A stretch of 64,000 nt of DNA from Gardnerella vaginalis (GCF_040427915.1 NZ_JBETXJ010000002.1:1-64000); one strand, 5' to 3'. Shown: positions 53,009 to 62,844, numbered from the stretch's first letter. Notes: generated by a model not told the origin, from the sequence alone. Translations and numbers: made by a program.

Positions 53009-54030
53009 AATAATTCTCTTTCTGCATGCATTACGTTCAAAGCGCTCAAAGCATCAACTGAAGCATCGCCTGGAGCATCAATACACACTCCTCCATTAGG
53101 CAGCATCCAATCATTCATAACCGGATTATTGCGATTATCAGAAGGATACACCGCTAAAACTCGCACCCAATCACCATGTTCAACAACTTCTTGAATCATA
53201 GCTTTACACGTAGAATCCCAAGGAGCAGCATCAACAGTGGCAATAAAACTATATAAACCATCTTGACCTTTAATCGGCCTAGACATAAAAGAAGTCATAT
53301 TAAGACCATGATCGCGCACAACGTCAAGCAAATTTGCTAGCACTCCAGCACCTGTACAACGCGGAATAAAAGCAATAATCGAAGAAAAAGATGAATAGCA
53401 TTCGCGATGCATACTAACAAAATTTAAAGCTTCATCTCTAGGAGCTAACACTAAAAACTCAGTGCGAGCGCCAGAAAAATCTTCAACAGCTTCACTCACA
53501 ATTTGCCTATTGTATAAATCAGCACAAATTTTAGGGCACAAAGCAACTTCGCCAGGAACTAAATCCCTACAAGCAGCAGCGTTTGAAGACGCGGTTTTTT
53601 CTTTCAATCCGTGCTTTTGAGCAAACTTACGGCATTGCGCCAACGCGTGAGGATGAGCAACAATAGTCGAACAGTTATCGATTGAATCCGACTGGCAAAC
53701 AACAGCATCAAAACTTATATCAACGCCCAAGCGAGCAATGCCAACCATATTTTTCGCATCAATTAATAAATCTAAATTAGGTATTACTACGCCTTCAATA
53801 TTGTTTTCCCACGCAATAATACCCAAATGGTAGCAATCTTCAATTTTGCTAGCAATATTACGAATATTCTCACACGCAGTTGGAATAAGACGCAAAGCAT
53901 CTAACGATTTACATTGTTCTTTAACTTTTAAAGCAGCTTGATGAGTAAAAGAACCTTCCGGCCCTAAATAGCATAATTTACGGGCATTATTACTGTTCTT
54001 ATTACTATTCATGACTATATTGCTATTCAT
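53002..54030 (-). CDS. pheA: Prephenate dehydratase
   Basis: The 342-residue protein has the PDT domain (YLGPEGSFTHQAAL, AWENNIEGVV, GARTEFLVLAP) and a C-terminal ACT domain (GVLANLLDVVRDHGLNMTSF, MSRP). It makes phenylpyruvate; the ACT domain is expected to bind Phe for feedback control. The start is duplicated: an 18-bp tandem repeat gives MNSNIVMNSN with two ATG codons. It precedes tyrA and overlaps it. Confidence 0.94.
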   Translation of the reverse strand: MNSNIVMNSNKNSNNARKLCYLGPEGSFTHQAALKVKEQCKSLDALRLIPTACENIRNIASKIEDCYHLGIIAWENNIEGVVIPNLDLLIDAKNMVGIARLGVDISFDAVVCQSDSIDNCSTIVAHPHALAQCRKFAQKHGLKEKTASSNAAACRDLVPGEVALCPKICADLYNRQIVSEAVEDFSGARTEFLVLAPRDEALNFVSMHRECYSSFSSIIAFIPRCTGAGVLANLLDVVRDHGLNMTSFMSRPIKGQDGLYSFIATVDAAPWDSTCKAMIQEVVEHGDWVRVLAVYPSDNRNNPVMNDWMLPNGGVCIDAPGDASVDALSALNVMHAERELLW

Positions 54031-54160
54031 GACTATTCCTCAAAACTACTCTAAGACTATAAGACTATAAGACTTGTAAGTAAGACTACTGCATAATGTT
54101 ATTTTTGCACAAATATGCAGCAAATTCACCTATAAAAATTCACCTATAAACTAACTTACA

Positions 54161-54216
54161 CTTATTTAGCACCGCTTATTTAGCACCGCTTATTTAGCAC
54201 CGCTTATTTAGCACCA
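54161..54216. repeat. 14-bp tandem repeat, 4 copies, over a stop codon
   Basis: CTTATTTAGCACCG repeats four times. The fourth unit contains the last codons and stop of the membrane-protein gene at 54204, so the array copies that gene end downstream. Confidence 0.95.
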
Positions 54217-54638
54217 GAAATAATAAAAAATTTATTAGGCATAAAAAGCAAAACTACGTGAGCGATAATAATGCCATAAAGCCAAAAATATCCAGCATTT
54301 TGCGCTATCCACGGAAGATTATCCACGCCAAATCCAACGGCAACAAGCACGCCTCGAAACGCGCCAAAAATCCTAAACCATCCAAGCGCAATCATCCACA
54401 CAACCGAACAGCACAGGATTGAGTGCAAAATCAAACCAAACATGCCACAAAGCATGCGAGCAAAACACGCGCTCAAAGTAACAAGCAAAAGCGCGATTAC
54501 AAGACCGTACGGAAAGTTATACATAGCGCCCATTCGATGCGCAAAAGTGCCCAAAACCGCGCAAAATACCGCTAAAACGCATGAAGCCGCACACTTGCTA
54601 GCAAATAGCACGGAATGCGACTTCATGTTGAACATCAT
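54204..54638 (-). CDS. Four-helix membrane protein, unknown
   Basis: The 144-residue protein has about four hydrophobic segments (CAASCVLAVFCAVLGTFA; YGLVIALLLVTLSACFARML; GLILHSILCCSVVWMIALGW; WLYGIIIAHVVLLFMP) and six Cys. It starts 9 bp after the typA stop, so it is probably cotranscribed with typA. I recognise no family. Confidence 0.7.
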   Translation of the reverse strand: MMFNMKSHSVLFASKCAASCVLAVFCAVLGTFAHRMGAMYNFPYGLVIALLLVTLSACFARMLCGMFGLILHSILCCSVVWMIALGWFRIFGAFRGVLVAVGFGVDNLPWIAQNAGYFWLYGIIIAHVVLLFMPNKFFIISGAK

Positions 54639-54647
54639 TTTAAGGAA

Positions 54648-56570
54648 TCACGCAGCATTATTTTGACGACGCTGCTTAGCACGCCACTTATACCATTCAT
54701 CACGGCTCAAAATAATCTTGCGCACGCGAATCGACTCGGGCGTAACTTCCACACACTCATCCTCGTTAGCAAAGTCAAGCGACTCTTCCAAGCTCATCTT
54801 AATTGGTGGAGTCAAAGTCTCAAGCACATCAGCGGTTGAAGAACGCATGTTAGTCATATGCTTAGCAAGCGTAATGTTAACATCCAACTCGTCTGGCTTA
54901 TTGTTAATACCAACGATTTGACCTTCGTACACAGGGCTTTGCGGATCCACAAAGAACACGCCGCGCGCCTGCAAACGCTGCATAGCATAAGGCGTTGCAA
55001 CACCCTTACGATCGCAAACCATGGAGCCATTCTGGCGAGTTACAATCTGACCAGCCCAAGGCGCGTAGCCTGCAGAAATAGAGCTTGCGATTCCCGTTCC
55101 GCGAGTTGCAGAAAGAAGAGCTGTGCGGAAACCAATAAGACCACGCGAAGGAACAGTAAATTGCAAGCGAATCCAACCAGATCCGTGATTGCTCATAGAA
55201 TCCATGCGGCCCTTGCGATCCGCCATAAGCTGCGTAACAGTACCCATGTATTCTTCTGGAACATCAATCGTAGTGTTTTCCATAGGCTCGTTAATTTGGC
55301 CATCAATCGTCTTAGTAACAACTTGAGGGCGGCCAACTGTAAGCTCGTAGCCTTCGCGACGCATTTGCTCCGCCAAAACTGCCAACGCCAACTCGCCACG
55401 ACCCTGAACTTCCCAAGCATCTGGGCGGTCTGTTGGAAGAACCTTAATAGACACGTTACCAATAAGCTCTCGATCAAGCCTATCTTTAATCATGCGCGCT
55501 GTAAGCTTGTGATCCTTGCCTTCTGTGCCAGCAAGCGGCGAATCGTTAATGCCGAAAGTCATGGAGATAGCTGGGTCGTCAACGTGAATCAATGGAAGAG
55601 GCTTTGGATCGTTCTGGTCCACAATCGTCTCGCCAATCATAATGTCGTTAACGCCTGCAACTGCAACAATATCTCCAGGGCCTGCAGATGCAACAGGAGT
55701 GCGCTCCAAGCCTTGTGTGCGCAAAAGCTCGGAAACGCGGAAGTTTTCAATAGAGCCGTCTACACGAGAAAGCCCGTAAGTTTTACCCTTTTCCAAAGTG
55801 CCATTGTAGATTCGCACTAAACCAAGACGACCCAAGAAGTCAGAGGAATCAATGTTTGCAACGTGCGCCTGAAGAGGTGCGCCTTCCTCGTACTCTGGTG
55901 CTGGAATGTTGGAAATAATAGAGTCAAAAAGCGGCTCCAAATTATCATTGTCTGGCAAACCGCCGTTTTCTGGCTGATTCAAGGATGCATAGCCAGTTTT
56001 TGCAGCGCAATAAATAACAGGCAAATCAAGAAGCGAATCAATATCAAGATCAATTCCTTCTTCAACAACGTCTTGTGCAAGACCGAGAAGCAAATCTGTA
56101 GCTTCGCTCACAACCTCGTCAATACGCGCGTCTGGACGATCCGTTTTGTTAACGCACAAAATCACTGGCAACTTTGCCTCAAGAGCCTTGCGTAGAACGA
56201 ATCTAGTTTGCGGAAGTGGGCCTTCGGAAGCATCAACAAGCAGTACAACACCATCAACCATGGAGATGCCGCGCTCCACCTCGCCGCCAAAGTCGGCGTG
56301 ACCTGGGGTATCGATTACGTTGATTGTAATTCCCTCTGGATGACCGTACTTTTCTGCGAGCGGACCCGTGTATTGCACAGCAGTGTTCTTGGCAAGAATG
56401 GTGATGCCTTTTTCGCGCTCAAGGTCGTTGGAGTCCATTACGCGGTCTGGCACTTCTTCTCGCTCAGAGAATACGTGCGACTGCTGAAGCATGGCATTTA
56501 CGAGCGTTGTCTTACCATGGTCAACGTGCGCTACGATTGCCACATTTCTGATATCACCGCGAACAGTCAT
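54648..56570 (-). CDS. typA: Ribosome-associated GTPase TypA/BipA
   Basis: The 640-residue GTPase has G1 [15 protein letters not shown], the switch region REKGITI, G3 [11 protein letters not shown] and G4 VNKTDRPDA, and the TypA-specific C-terminal region with [17 protein letters not shown]. It associates with ribosomes under stress and in subunit assembly. Length is as expected. AGAGG lies upstream of the ATG. Confidence 0.97.
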   Translation of the reverse strand: MTVRGDIRNVAIVAHVDHGKTTLVNAMLQQSHVFSEREEVPDRVMDSNDLEREKGITILAKNTAVQYTGPLAEKYGHPEGITINVIDTPGHADFGGEVERGISMVDGVVLLVDASEGPLPQTRFVLRKALEAKLPVILCVNKTDRPDARIDEVVSEATDLLLGLAQDVVEEGIDLDIDSLLDLPVIYCAAKTGYASLNQPENGGLPDNDNLEPLFDSIISNIPAPEYEEGAPLQAHVANIDSSDFLGRLGLVRIYNGTLEKGKTYGLSRVDGSIENFRVSELLRTQGLERTPVASAGPGDIVAVAGVNDIMIGETIVDQNDPKPLPLIHVDDPAISMTFGINDSPLAGTEGKDHKLTARMIKDRLDRELIGNVSIKVLPTDRPDAWEVQGRGELALAVLAEQMRREGYELTVGRPQVVTKTIDGQINEPMENTTIDVPEEYMGTVTQLMADRKGRMDSMSNHGSGWIRLQFTVPSRGLIGFRTALLSATRGTGIASSISAGYAPWAGQIVTRQNGSMVCDRKGVATPYAMQRLQARGVFFVDPQSPVYEGQIVGINNKPDELDVNITLAKHMTNMRSSTADVLETLTPPIKMSLEESLDFANEDECVEVTPESIRVRKIILSRDEWYKWRAKQRRQNNAA

Positions 56571-56636
56571 TACAAACCTCTTCCGTTTTATTTAGCCAAA
56601 CTTAAACGAGTTTACTCGCGGCTTTAGACACGCCGC

Positions 56637-57413
56637 TTATGCAATCGCAGACTCGCTGGCACCTTCTGGCAAATACTTGTCGTATCCTTCTTCTTCCAAC
56701 TCGTCTGCAAGCTCTGGTCCCGCCGTCTTTACAAAGTGACCTTGCGCAAAAACGTGCACAATATCTGGCTTAATATACTTTAAGATTCGTGTGTAATGCG
56801 TAACCATCATAATTCCCAAACCAGTGCTTTCTTTGGCACGATTTACGCCTTCCGAAACAATTCGCAAAGCATCCACATCTAGACCAGAATCCGTCTCGTC
56901 TAAAATCGCAAACTTTGGCTTTAAAATTTCTAGTTGCAAAACTTCCGCACGCTTTTTCTCGCCGCCAGAAAATCCCTCGTTTACAGAGCGAGACGCAAAC
57001 TTTGGATCCATTCTTAAGCGCTTCATTGCCTCGTTAAGTTCTTTAACCCACGCGCGCAAAGTCGGAGCCTCGCCACTCACTTCTGTTTTTGCTGTACGCA
57101 AAAAGTTCGTCATCGACACGCCTGGTACTTCCACCGGGTATTGCATCGCAAGGAACAGACCAGCTTTTGCGCGCTCATCTGGAGTCATCTTCAAAATATC
57201 TTCGCCGTCGAGAAGCACTTGACCCGAATCAACTTCGTACTTTGGGTGACCTGCCAAAGTGTATGCGAGAGTAGACTTTCCAGAGCCATTAGGACCCATA
57301 ATCGCGTGCGTTTCGCCAGAATTAACTGTAAGATTTACACCCTTTAAGATTTGCTTTCGTCCTTCTTTTGTTTCTACAGACGCGTACAAATCCTTAATTT
57401 CTAAAGTTGACAT
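56637..57413 (-). CDS. sufC: Fe-S assembly ATPase SufC
   Basis: The 258-residue ABC-type ATPase has Walker A GPNGSGKSTLAYTLAGHPKYE (split after 20), the signature GFSGGEKKRAEVLQL and Walker B AILDETDSGLDVDAL typical of SufC. It drives conformational change in the SufBCD scaffold. It lies 11 bp after sufD. SufS and SufU genes, which often follow in bifidobacteria, are not here. Confidence 0.96.
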   Translation of the reverse strand: MSTLEIKDLYASVETKEGRKQILKGVNLTVNSGETHAIMGPNGSGKSTLAYTLAGHPKYEVDSGQVLLDGEDILKMTPDERAKAGLFLAMQYPVEVPGVSMTNFLRTAKTEVSGEAPTLRAWVKELNEAMKRLRMDPKFASRSVNEGFSGGEKKRAEVLQLEILKPKFAILDETDSGLDVDALRIVSEGVNRAKESTGLGIMMVTHYTRILKYIKPDIVHVFAQGHFVKTAGPELADELEEEGYDKYLPEGASESAIA

Positions 57414-57424
57414 GTTTCTATCTC

Positions 57425-58702
57425 CTATTCTTCGGTTGCTGGCGATTCGTCCGTCTTAGCTAAACGACGCTCAATCGCAGCCATCAAATGATCTACGATT
57501 TGCGGCACGCCAATCTCCTCAATAAGCTCGTTAAAGAATCCGCGCACAACAAGCTTTCTAGCATCCGCTTCACTCACTCCGCGAGATTGCAAGTAAAACA
57601 GCTCCTCGTCGTCGAATCTGCCTACAGAACTTGCGTGACCTGCGCCAATAATATTGCCGTTTTCGATTTCCAAATTCGGCTCCGAATCAGCAATCGCGCC
57701 AGGAGTTAGCACCAAATTTCGGTTCAACTCGTACGAATCCGTGCCAGGAGCTTCTGGCTTAATCAGCGCGTTTCCAACCCACGTAGAATGCGCTCCTTTG
57801 CCGTAAAGCGCGCCCTTATACACTACTCGCGACTTGCATTCTGGGTGATTGTGCACAACCATCGTGCGATGCTCAACATGCTCGCCTGGGTCCACAAAAT
57901 ACATGCCAAGCATGTTCAAATCGCCCTTTTCGCCGCCAAAATCCTGATCCATGCGGATTCGCACAACGTCTCCGCCAAGAGTGACCATCGTGTGGCGCAA
58001 AGAAGCACCCTCACCCACGTGAATCCTATGATTTCCAACGTGCTTGCTGCCTGAATCCCACTCTTGAATGAACGTTGTAGAAACATGCGCATGCTTTCCA
58101 AGAATGATTTCCACGCCTTCTGCAAGCTTTGCAACTCCCGTGTGTTCTACGATAATATCCGCGTTTGTTCTGGGATCAGCTTCAATCACTAAGTGCAAAG
58201 CGTCTAATGATTTCGCAGCGTCTAGCGATTGCAAGTTATTCACATGAATTTGCAATATTACTGGCTTTGTAACTTCGCCACAAACATGCAAAACGTACGC
58301 CGACTTTGCAGAATTCCACGCAACAGCGGCCACGCGATCCGAAGTCTTCATTTCAGTGTGCGGAGCCTCACTTTTCGGCAAAATTTGCAGCGTTGCCTGC
58401 GAATCGCCATCAACGCCTTTTAGCGCTACTGTAACGTTATTAGACGGCTCAAAGCTCTCAAAAAACTCGGAAATTCGCTCAACTGGCGTATATCGCCAAT
58501 CTTCCTGCTTTCTAGTTGGAATCGCAAAGTCTTGCACGTTAAAAGAGCGCACGGATTTATCTGCACTAGAAGGCATTGCAGCAGGAATTGCGTAAGGATC
58601 GTTAGGGTCTGCCACAGGAATATTAATTTCTTTTTCCGTCATTTTATTGCCTAAATTATCGCTCAAATTATCGCTCAAATTCTTTTTCAAATCTTCGCTC
58701 AT
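57425..58702 (-). CDS. sufD: Fe-S assembly protein SufD
   Basis: The 425-residue protein has the SufB/SufD beta-helix core (VEHRTMVVHNHPECKSRVVY, GKGAHSTWVGNALI, GRFDDEELFYLQSRGVSE). It overlaps the end of sufB. The N-terminus has a 12-bp tandem repeat giving NLSDNLSDNL, and the last residues DESPATEE come from a dispersed motif copy, so both ends look like added sequence. Confidence 0.94.
   Translation of the reverse strand: MSEDLKKNLSDNLSDNLGNKMTEKEINIPVADPNDPYAIPAAMPSSADKSVRSFNVQDFAIPTRKQEDWRYTPVERISEFFESFEPSNNVTVALKGVDGDSQATLQILPKSEAPHTEMKTSDRVAAVAWNSAKSAYVLHVCGEVTKPVILQIHVNNLQSLDAAKSLDALHLVIEADPRTNADIIVEHTGVAKLAEGVEIILGKHAHVSTTFIQEWDSGSKHVGNHRIHVGEGASLRHTMVTLGGDVVRIRMDQDFGGEKGDLNMLGMYFVDPGEHVEHRTMVVHNHPECKSRVVYKGALYGKGAHSTWVGNALIKPEAPGTDSYELNRNLVLTPGAIADSEPNLEIENGNIIGAGHASSVGRFDDEELFYLQSRGVSEADARKLVVRGFFNELIEEIGVPQIVDHLMAAIERRLAKTDESPATEE
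57433..57446 (+). repeat. Dispersed uptake-like motif, copy 7
   Basis: CGGTTGCTGGCGATTCGTCC lies at the very 3' end of sufD, giving ESPATE before the stop codon. Confidence 0.85.
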
Positions 58703-60246
58703 CACCCCACGGATCCTTCCATTTGCAATTCCACAAGACGATTAAGCTCCAAAGCATACTCCATCGGAAGCTGGCGACTAATCGGCTCCACAAATCCGCG
58801 CACAATCATTCCCATAGCCTCTTTTTCTTCAAGCCCTCGACTCATCAAGTAGAAAAGCTGATCTTCGGAAACCTTGGAAACAGTTGCCTCGTGAGCCATA
58901 GAAACGTTATCTTCGCGCACGTCAACATGCGGATAAGTGTCAGATCTCGAAAAATCGTCAACAAGCAAAGCATCGCACACAACCGAAGAGCTGGAGCCGC
59001 TAGCACCCTTAACAATCTTCACAAGACCTCGGTAAGCTGAGCGTCCACCGCCGCGCGAAATCGACTTAGCAACAATCGTGGAACTCGTGTGCGGAGCCAA
59101 ATGAATCATCTTTGCACCCGTATCCTGATACTGACCGCGGCCAGCAAAGCTCAAAGACATAGTCTCCGCTTTTGCATACGGCTCGGCGAGAATACAAGCA
59201 GGATACTTCATAGTAGCCTTGGAGCCAATGTTTCCATCAACCCACTCCATTGTGCCGCCTTCGCGCACGTAAGCTCGCTGAGTTACCAAGTTATACACGT
59301 TATTTGACCAGTTTTGTACAGTTGTATACCGCACTCGCGCATGCTTTTCCACAACGATTTCAACGTTTGCAGCGTGAAGAGAATCCGTGGAATAAATCGG
59401 AGCCGTGCAACCTTCAACGTAATGCACGTATGATCCTTCGTCTGCAATAATCAAAGTTCGCTCAAACTGACCCATGTTTGGCGTATTAATGCGGAAGTAA
59501 GCCTGAAGCGGAATATCCACATGCACGCCTTTTGGCACGTATACGAACGAGCCGCCACTCCAAGCCGCTGTGTTAAGAGCCGCAAACTTGTTGTCGTCAA
59601 CTGGAATCACAGTTGCAAAATACTTTTTTACAAGCTCCGGATACTTTTGAACTGCTGTATCCGTATCCACAAAAATCACGCCTTGAGCTGCTAAGTCCTC
59701 GCGAATCGAATTGTAAATAACTTCCGACTCGTACTGTGCTGCAACACCTGAAACTAAGCGCTTTTTCTCCGCTTCTGGAATGCCAAGCCTATCGTAAGTT
59801 TTGCGAATATCTTCTGGCAAATCATCCCAAGTTTTCGCTTGATCGTGAACTGGGCGCACGTAGTACTTAAAATCGTCTGCGTCAAAACCGCTTAAATCCA
59901 CACCCCAATCAGGCATCGGCTTTTGCAGAAACGCGCGATAGCCTTGCAAACGAAGGTTTAGCATCCACTCTGGCTCGTGTTTGTCGGCAGAAATTGCACG
60001 AACAACCGACTCATCAATACCCTTTTTAGCAGCTTCGCCTGCAGCATCAGAATCATGCCAGCCATAATTGTACTCACCAAATTCGGCAACGATTTGCTCG
60101 TCTTGGCGAATTTTCTCTTCATTTACGCGAGCGCGATCTGCCACATACTGGCTCATTTCAACGTCTGCGGCGCTGGATTCGTTTTGATTCGCTACATTCT
60201 CATTCAATGATGCGCTTGATTCAGGCTTATTTGAATCATCAACCAC
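58702..60246 (-). CDS. sufB: Fe-S assembly protein SufB
   Basis: The 514-residue protein has the SufB core: [60 protein letters not shown] (each within limits) and [18 protein letters not shown]. It is the scaffold on which the Fe-S cluster forms. The start is GTG with GGAGGG eight bases before. The first 35 residues are Ser/Asn-rich. It begins the sufB-sufD-sufC operon. Confidence 0.97.
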   Translation of the reverse strand: MVDDSNKPESSASLNENVANQNESSAADVEMSQYVADRARVNEEKIRQDEQIVAEFGEYNYGWHDSDAAGEAAKKGIDESVVRAISADKHEPEWMLNLRLQGYRAFLQKPMPDWGVDLSGFDADDFKYYVRPVHDQAKTWDDLPEDIRKTYDRLGIPEAEKKRLVSGVAAQYESEVIYNSIREDLAAQGVIFVDTDTAVQKYPELVKKYFATVIPVDDNKFAALNTAAWSGGSFVYVPKGVHVDIPLQAYFRINTPNMGQFERTLIIADEGSYVHYVEGCTAPIYSTDSLHAANVEIVVEKHARVRYTTVQNWSNNVYNLVTQRAYVREGGTMEWVDGNIGSKATMKYPACILAEPYAKAETMSLSFAGRGQYQDTGAKMIHLAPHTSSTIVAKSISRGGGRSAYRGLVKIVKGASGSSSSVVCDALLVDDFSRSDTYPHVDVREDNVSMAHEATVSKVSEDQLFYLMSRGLEEKEAMGMIVRGFVEPISRQLPMEYALELNRLVELQMEGSVG

Positions 60247-60389
60247 TGTTTTACCCTCCTATCAAGCTTATAAGTCGATTATACATTTAGCCACGCAACG
60301 CACGCTCCGAGATTTTTGACTTTGCGTCATTTTGCCACCAAACGTGACTCAAATCACATCTTTGCATTCTCTGCATAAACATTGTCTTA

Positions 60390-61427
60390 CTACGCACGCG
60401 GGAAGGCTTGCGAGTAACGCTGTTTAAGAGCCTGAATAGAAACATGCGTGTAGCGCTGCGTTGTGTTAAGCGATGAATGCCCCAAAAGCTCCTGAACCTC
60501 GCGAAGGTCCGCTCCCCCGTTGAGCATATGCGTTGCAGCACTGTGGCGAAGTGCGTGCGGCGCCACATCGGGCACGTTTGCAGCCGCAGCGGCAGCGTGC
60601 ACAATATCCCTAACAACGCGCTGATCTATACGTTTTGCGCGCACGCCCAAAAACAACGCTTGCGAGCTTGCGGCAGATTTTTCTTGCAGCGCATTTCGCC
60701 CACAGTCAAGCCACTTTTTACACGCTTTTGCAGCAGGAACACCGAATGGTACTACACGCTGCTTGTTTCCCTTACCTGTAACTTTTACAGTGTGATTTTC
60801 AAAATCCATATCTTGCACATTAAGACCCGTAAGCTCCCCCACTCGCATGCCCGTGGCATATAAAAGCTCTAAAATCGCAGCGTTTCTGAGTGCGATTGCA
60901 TACTCTTGTTTCGTTTTTATTTGCGATTTTAGTGGCGTATTTTCTTGATGCTCGGTTGCTGGCGACTTATCCACAGCATAATCTTCAGAACGATCCTCAG
61001 CGCAATCCAACAATTTTTCCGCCTGCGCCTCGTCTAAAACCGTAGGAAGCTCATTAGCAATCTTAGGTGTATTAAGAATTTGCGCAGGATTCGCACTAAT
61101 TAAACCAACGTGTGTAGTCCATGCAAAAAAACCGCGCACGGCTACCACTTTGCGAGCCAAACTAGAGCGCGCGTGATTCTTATTAAGCCAATACATCCAT
61201 TGGCGCAGAACGCTTGTAGACACAGAATTCAAATCAGAAAAATCGTTTACACCACACCATTCAAGGCATTGCAAAACATCTACCCTATATGCGCGAAGAG
61301 TGCGACTTCCAAGGCCTTTATTTGAACGCAAATAATCAATATACCGATCGGATAAGTCGCCAGCAACCGTTGATGATACTAAACCATTGTCAAATAATAA
61401 ATCATTATTATTACGACTGCTAGCCAT
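60390..61427 (-). CDS. xerC: Tyrosine recombinase XerC
   Basis: The 345-residue recombinase has the core-binding domain (YIDYLRSNKGLGSRTLRAYR) and catalytic residues in ATGMRVGELTGLN, HALRHSAATHMLNGG, LGHSSLNTTQRYTHV. It is the expected partner of XerD at dif. An N-terminal tail (about 20 residues) and an insert near residues 150-175 (AEDRSEDYAVDKSPATEHQE) are extra to the family, and each carries an exact copy of the dispersed 20-mer, reading VAGD and SPAT. Confidence 0.93.
   Translation of the reverse strand: MASSRNNNDLLFDNGLVSSTVAGDLSDRYIDYLRSNKGLGSRTLRAYRVDVLQCLEWCGVNDFSDLNSVSTSVLRQWMYWLNKNHARSSLARKVVAVRGFFAWTTHVGLISANPAQILNTPKIANELPTVLDEAQAEKLLDCAEDRSEDYAVDKSPATEHQENTPLKSQIKTKQEYAIALRNAAILELLYATGMRVGELTGLNVQDMDFENHTVKVTGKGNKQRVVPFGVPAAKACKKWLDCGRNALQEKSAASSQALFLGVRAKRIDQRVVRDIVHAAAAAANVPDVAPHALRHSAATHMLNGGADLREVQELLGHSSLNTTQRYTHVSIQALKQRYSQAFPRA
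60953..60972 (+). repeat. Dispersed uptake-like motif, copy 8 (exact 20-mer)
   Basis: CGGTTGCTGGCGACTTATCC lies inside xerC on the strand opposite the gene, giving DKSPATE in an insert of the protein. Confidence 0.9.
61350..61369 (-). repeat. Dispersed uptake-like motif, copy 9 (exact 20-mer)
   Basis: The same 20 bases occur in the opposite orientation near the xerC start, giving TVAGDLS in the N-terminal tail. Confidence 0.9.
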
Positions 61428-61469
61428 AGAACCGCCTCGAATCGCCTATATTACAGCAATCAGAAAAAT

Positions 61470-62369
61470 CTAATTACCGCTTTCTCCGCTAGACTTACGC
61501 CTTCTATCCAACATATGCCACGCTTTATCCGCTGCAGCAAGCTGAGCCTTGCGTTTACTGGAGCCGTCCGCCTCGCCGAGCAGCTCATCGCCGTTTTCGT
61601 GCACCAAAACCGCGCGCGCATGGAACACGGGCGCATAATCTGGTCCAGAAACAGACATTCGATACTGAGGCTCATCAAGCCCCATCTCGTGCGCCAAAAC
61701 AGTAAGCGAAGTCTTCCAATCCAGAGCAGGACCTTCTGTAAGAACCTCCGCCAAAGTGTCGTCAATCAAACGATGCACTACAGCGCGCGCCTCGTCAATA
61801 CCATGCTCAACAAAAGTCGCGCCAATAAGCGCCTCAACAATATCGCACAAAATCGAGTCTTTTTGAGCGCCGCCATGCTCCATCTCGCCATGACCCAAAA
61901 GAATATACGGCCCAACGTGCAACTTATCTCGCGCAACAGCGCTCAAAGCCCACTCCGAAACAGCCTTAGCGCGAAGCTTAGCCAACTGACCTTCCGTCAT
62001 ATCTGGGTGCGCAGAAAAAAGCGTTTCTGTAGAGACAAGCTCCAAAACAGCGTCTCCCAAAAACTCTAGACGCTCGTAGTTTTTAGTGCCTGGATGCTCG
62101 TGCGAAAACGAGCGATGAGTGAGCGCCTCCACAAGTAAATCTGGCGAAATCGTAGTACCGAGCGCGCGTAAAAGCTCCTGAGTAGGGTCTCCATCATGCG
62201 TATGTCCGTCTTTAGAACGCGTAACACCTATGCTGCTAGTTCTAGCATTTTCTGGATGATTTGGGTTCTGATAAGAGCGATTTTGAACGTCATTTTTATC
62301 ATTACTTTTTACATCACTTTTTACATCATTATTGCCATAATGCTGATCTTTTGTATTGTTCCCACTCAT
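61470..62369 (-). CDS. rnc: Ribonuclease III
   Basis: The 299-residue protein has the RNase III signature YERLEFLGDAVLELVSTETL, the second acidic motif in CDIVEALIGATFVE, and a C-terminal dsRNA-binding domain (DWKTSLTVLAHEMG to KAQLAAADKAWHML). It processes rRNA and other duplex RNA. A disordered N-terminus of about 65 residues holds short repeats (DVKSDVKSNDKND). I prefer ATG 62369, since TATAAT at 62379-62384 lies nine bases upstream and would give a leaderless message; ATG 62390 is the alternative. Confidence 0.92.
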   Translation of the reverse strand: MSGNNTKDQHYGNNDVKSDVKSNDKNDVQNRSYQNPNHPENARTSSIGVTRSKDGHTHDGDPTQELLRALGTTISPDLLVEALTHRSFSHEHPGTKNYERLEFLGDAVLELVSTETLFSAHPDMTEGQLAKLRAKAVSEWALSAVARDKLHVGPYILLGHGEMEHGGAQKDSILCDIVEALIGATFVEHGIDEARAVVHRLIDDTLAEVLTEGPALDWKTSLTVLAHEMGLDEPQYRMSVSGPDYAPVFHARAVLVHENGDELLGEADGSSKRKAQLAAADKAWHMLDRRRKSSGESGN

Positions 62370-62378
62370 ATTTTCAAC

Positions 62379-62384
62379 ATTATA
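62379..62384 (-). promoter_or_regulatory. Putative -10 box of rnc
   Basis: TATAAT on the minus strand lies nine bases before ATG 62369, which fits transcription starting at or next to the start codon. No strong -35 is visible. Confidence 0.45.
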
Positions 62385-62464
62385 GCGCATGCGTTGAAGT
62401 CGTTGATTTACAACTATTAGCCACGAAATACTACAAGTTTATGCAGATTACGCTAAGAGTGGTG

Positions 62465-62490
62465 GAGATTCGAGATTTTTCGCAGCGAAT
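62465..62490 (+). repeat. Half copy of 88-bp hairpin element
   Basis: GAGATTCGAGATTTTTCGCA then GCGAAT matches the first third of the 88-bp element. The upstream TTATGCAGATT sequence is shared with copy 2. Confidence 0.7.
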
Positions 62491-62692
62491 GAAGCGTATC
62501 GCTCGCGCGGATTAGCCGCGCTCACGCCTTCGCTTGCGTTGAAAGCACCCCACAAGGTTGGCTCTGTGACTAAGGCTCAGGCTCACGCCTTCGCTTGCGT
62601 TGAAAGCACACTGTGCTTTCAACCTTAAGCAAGCTCAGCGCTCCGAATTACTTTTTCGCGCTACGCTCTAAGCGAAAAGGCAGGTCGTCGCG
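62491..62692 (+). repeat. GC-rich hairpin mosaic upstream of rnc
   Basis: GCTCACGCCTTCGCTTGCGT onward (29 bp, 62520-62548) is repeated at 62581-62609. A hairpin TTGAAAGCACA/TGTGCTTTCAA follows, then TTTTTCGC/GCGAAAAGG and AGGTCGTCGCGC, the same 3' end as the mosaic at 47763. Confidence 0.8.
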
Positions 62693-62844
62693 CCTGCATT
62701 TGTTTACCAAAACAGCAAAAAAGGGAACAAACGTGGGAAAGTGTTCTTGCGTTTGTTTACCAAATCGACCAAAACGTAAACAAACGCGGGGAGATGTTCT
62801 TGCGTTTGTTTACCAAATCGCACTAAAAGGGAACAAACACGGGA
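62693..62844. repeat. 53-bp tandem repeat, 3 copies
   Basis: Units start at 62693, 62746 and 62799 with TGCNTTTGTTTACC and contain GGGAACAAAC or GTAAACAAAC near the end. Period and sequence match the array at 34607-34760. Both arrays lie just downstream of a ribosomal protein gene. Confidence 0.9.
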
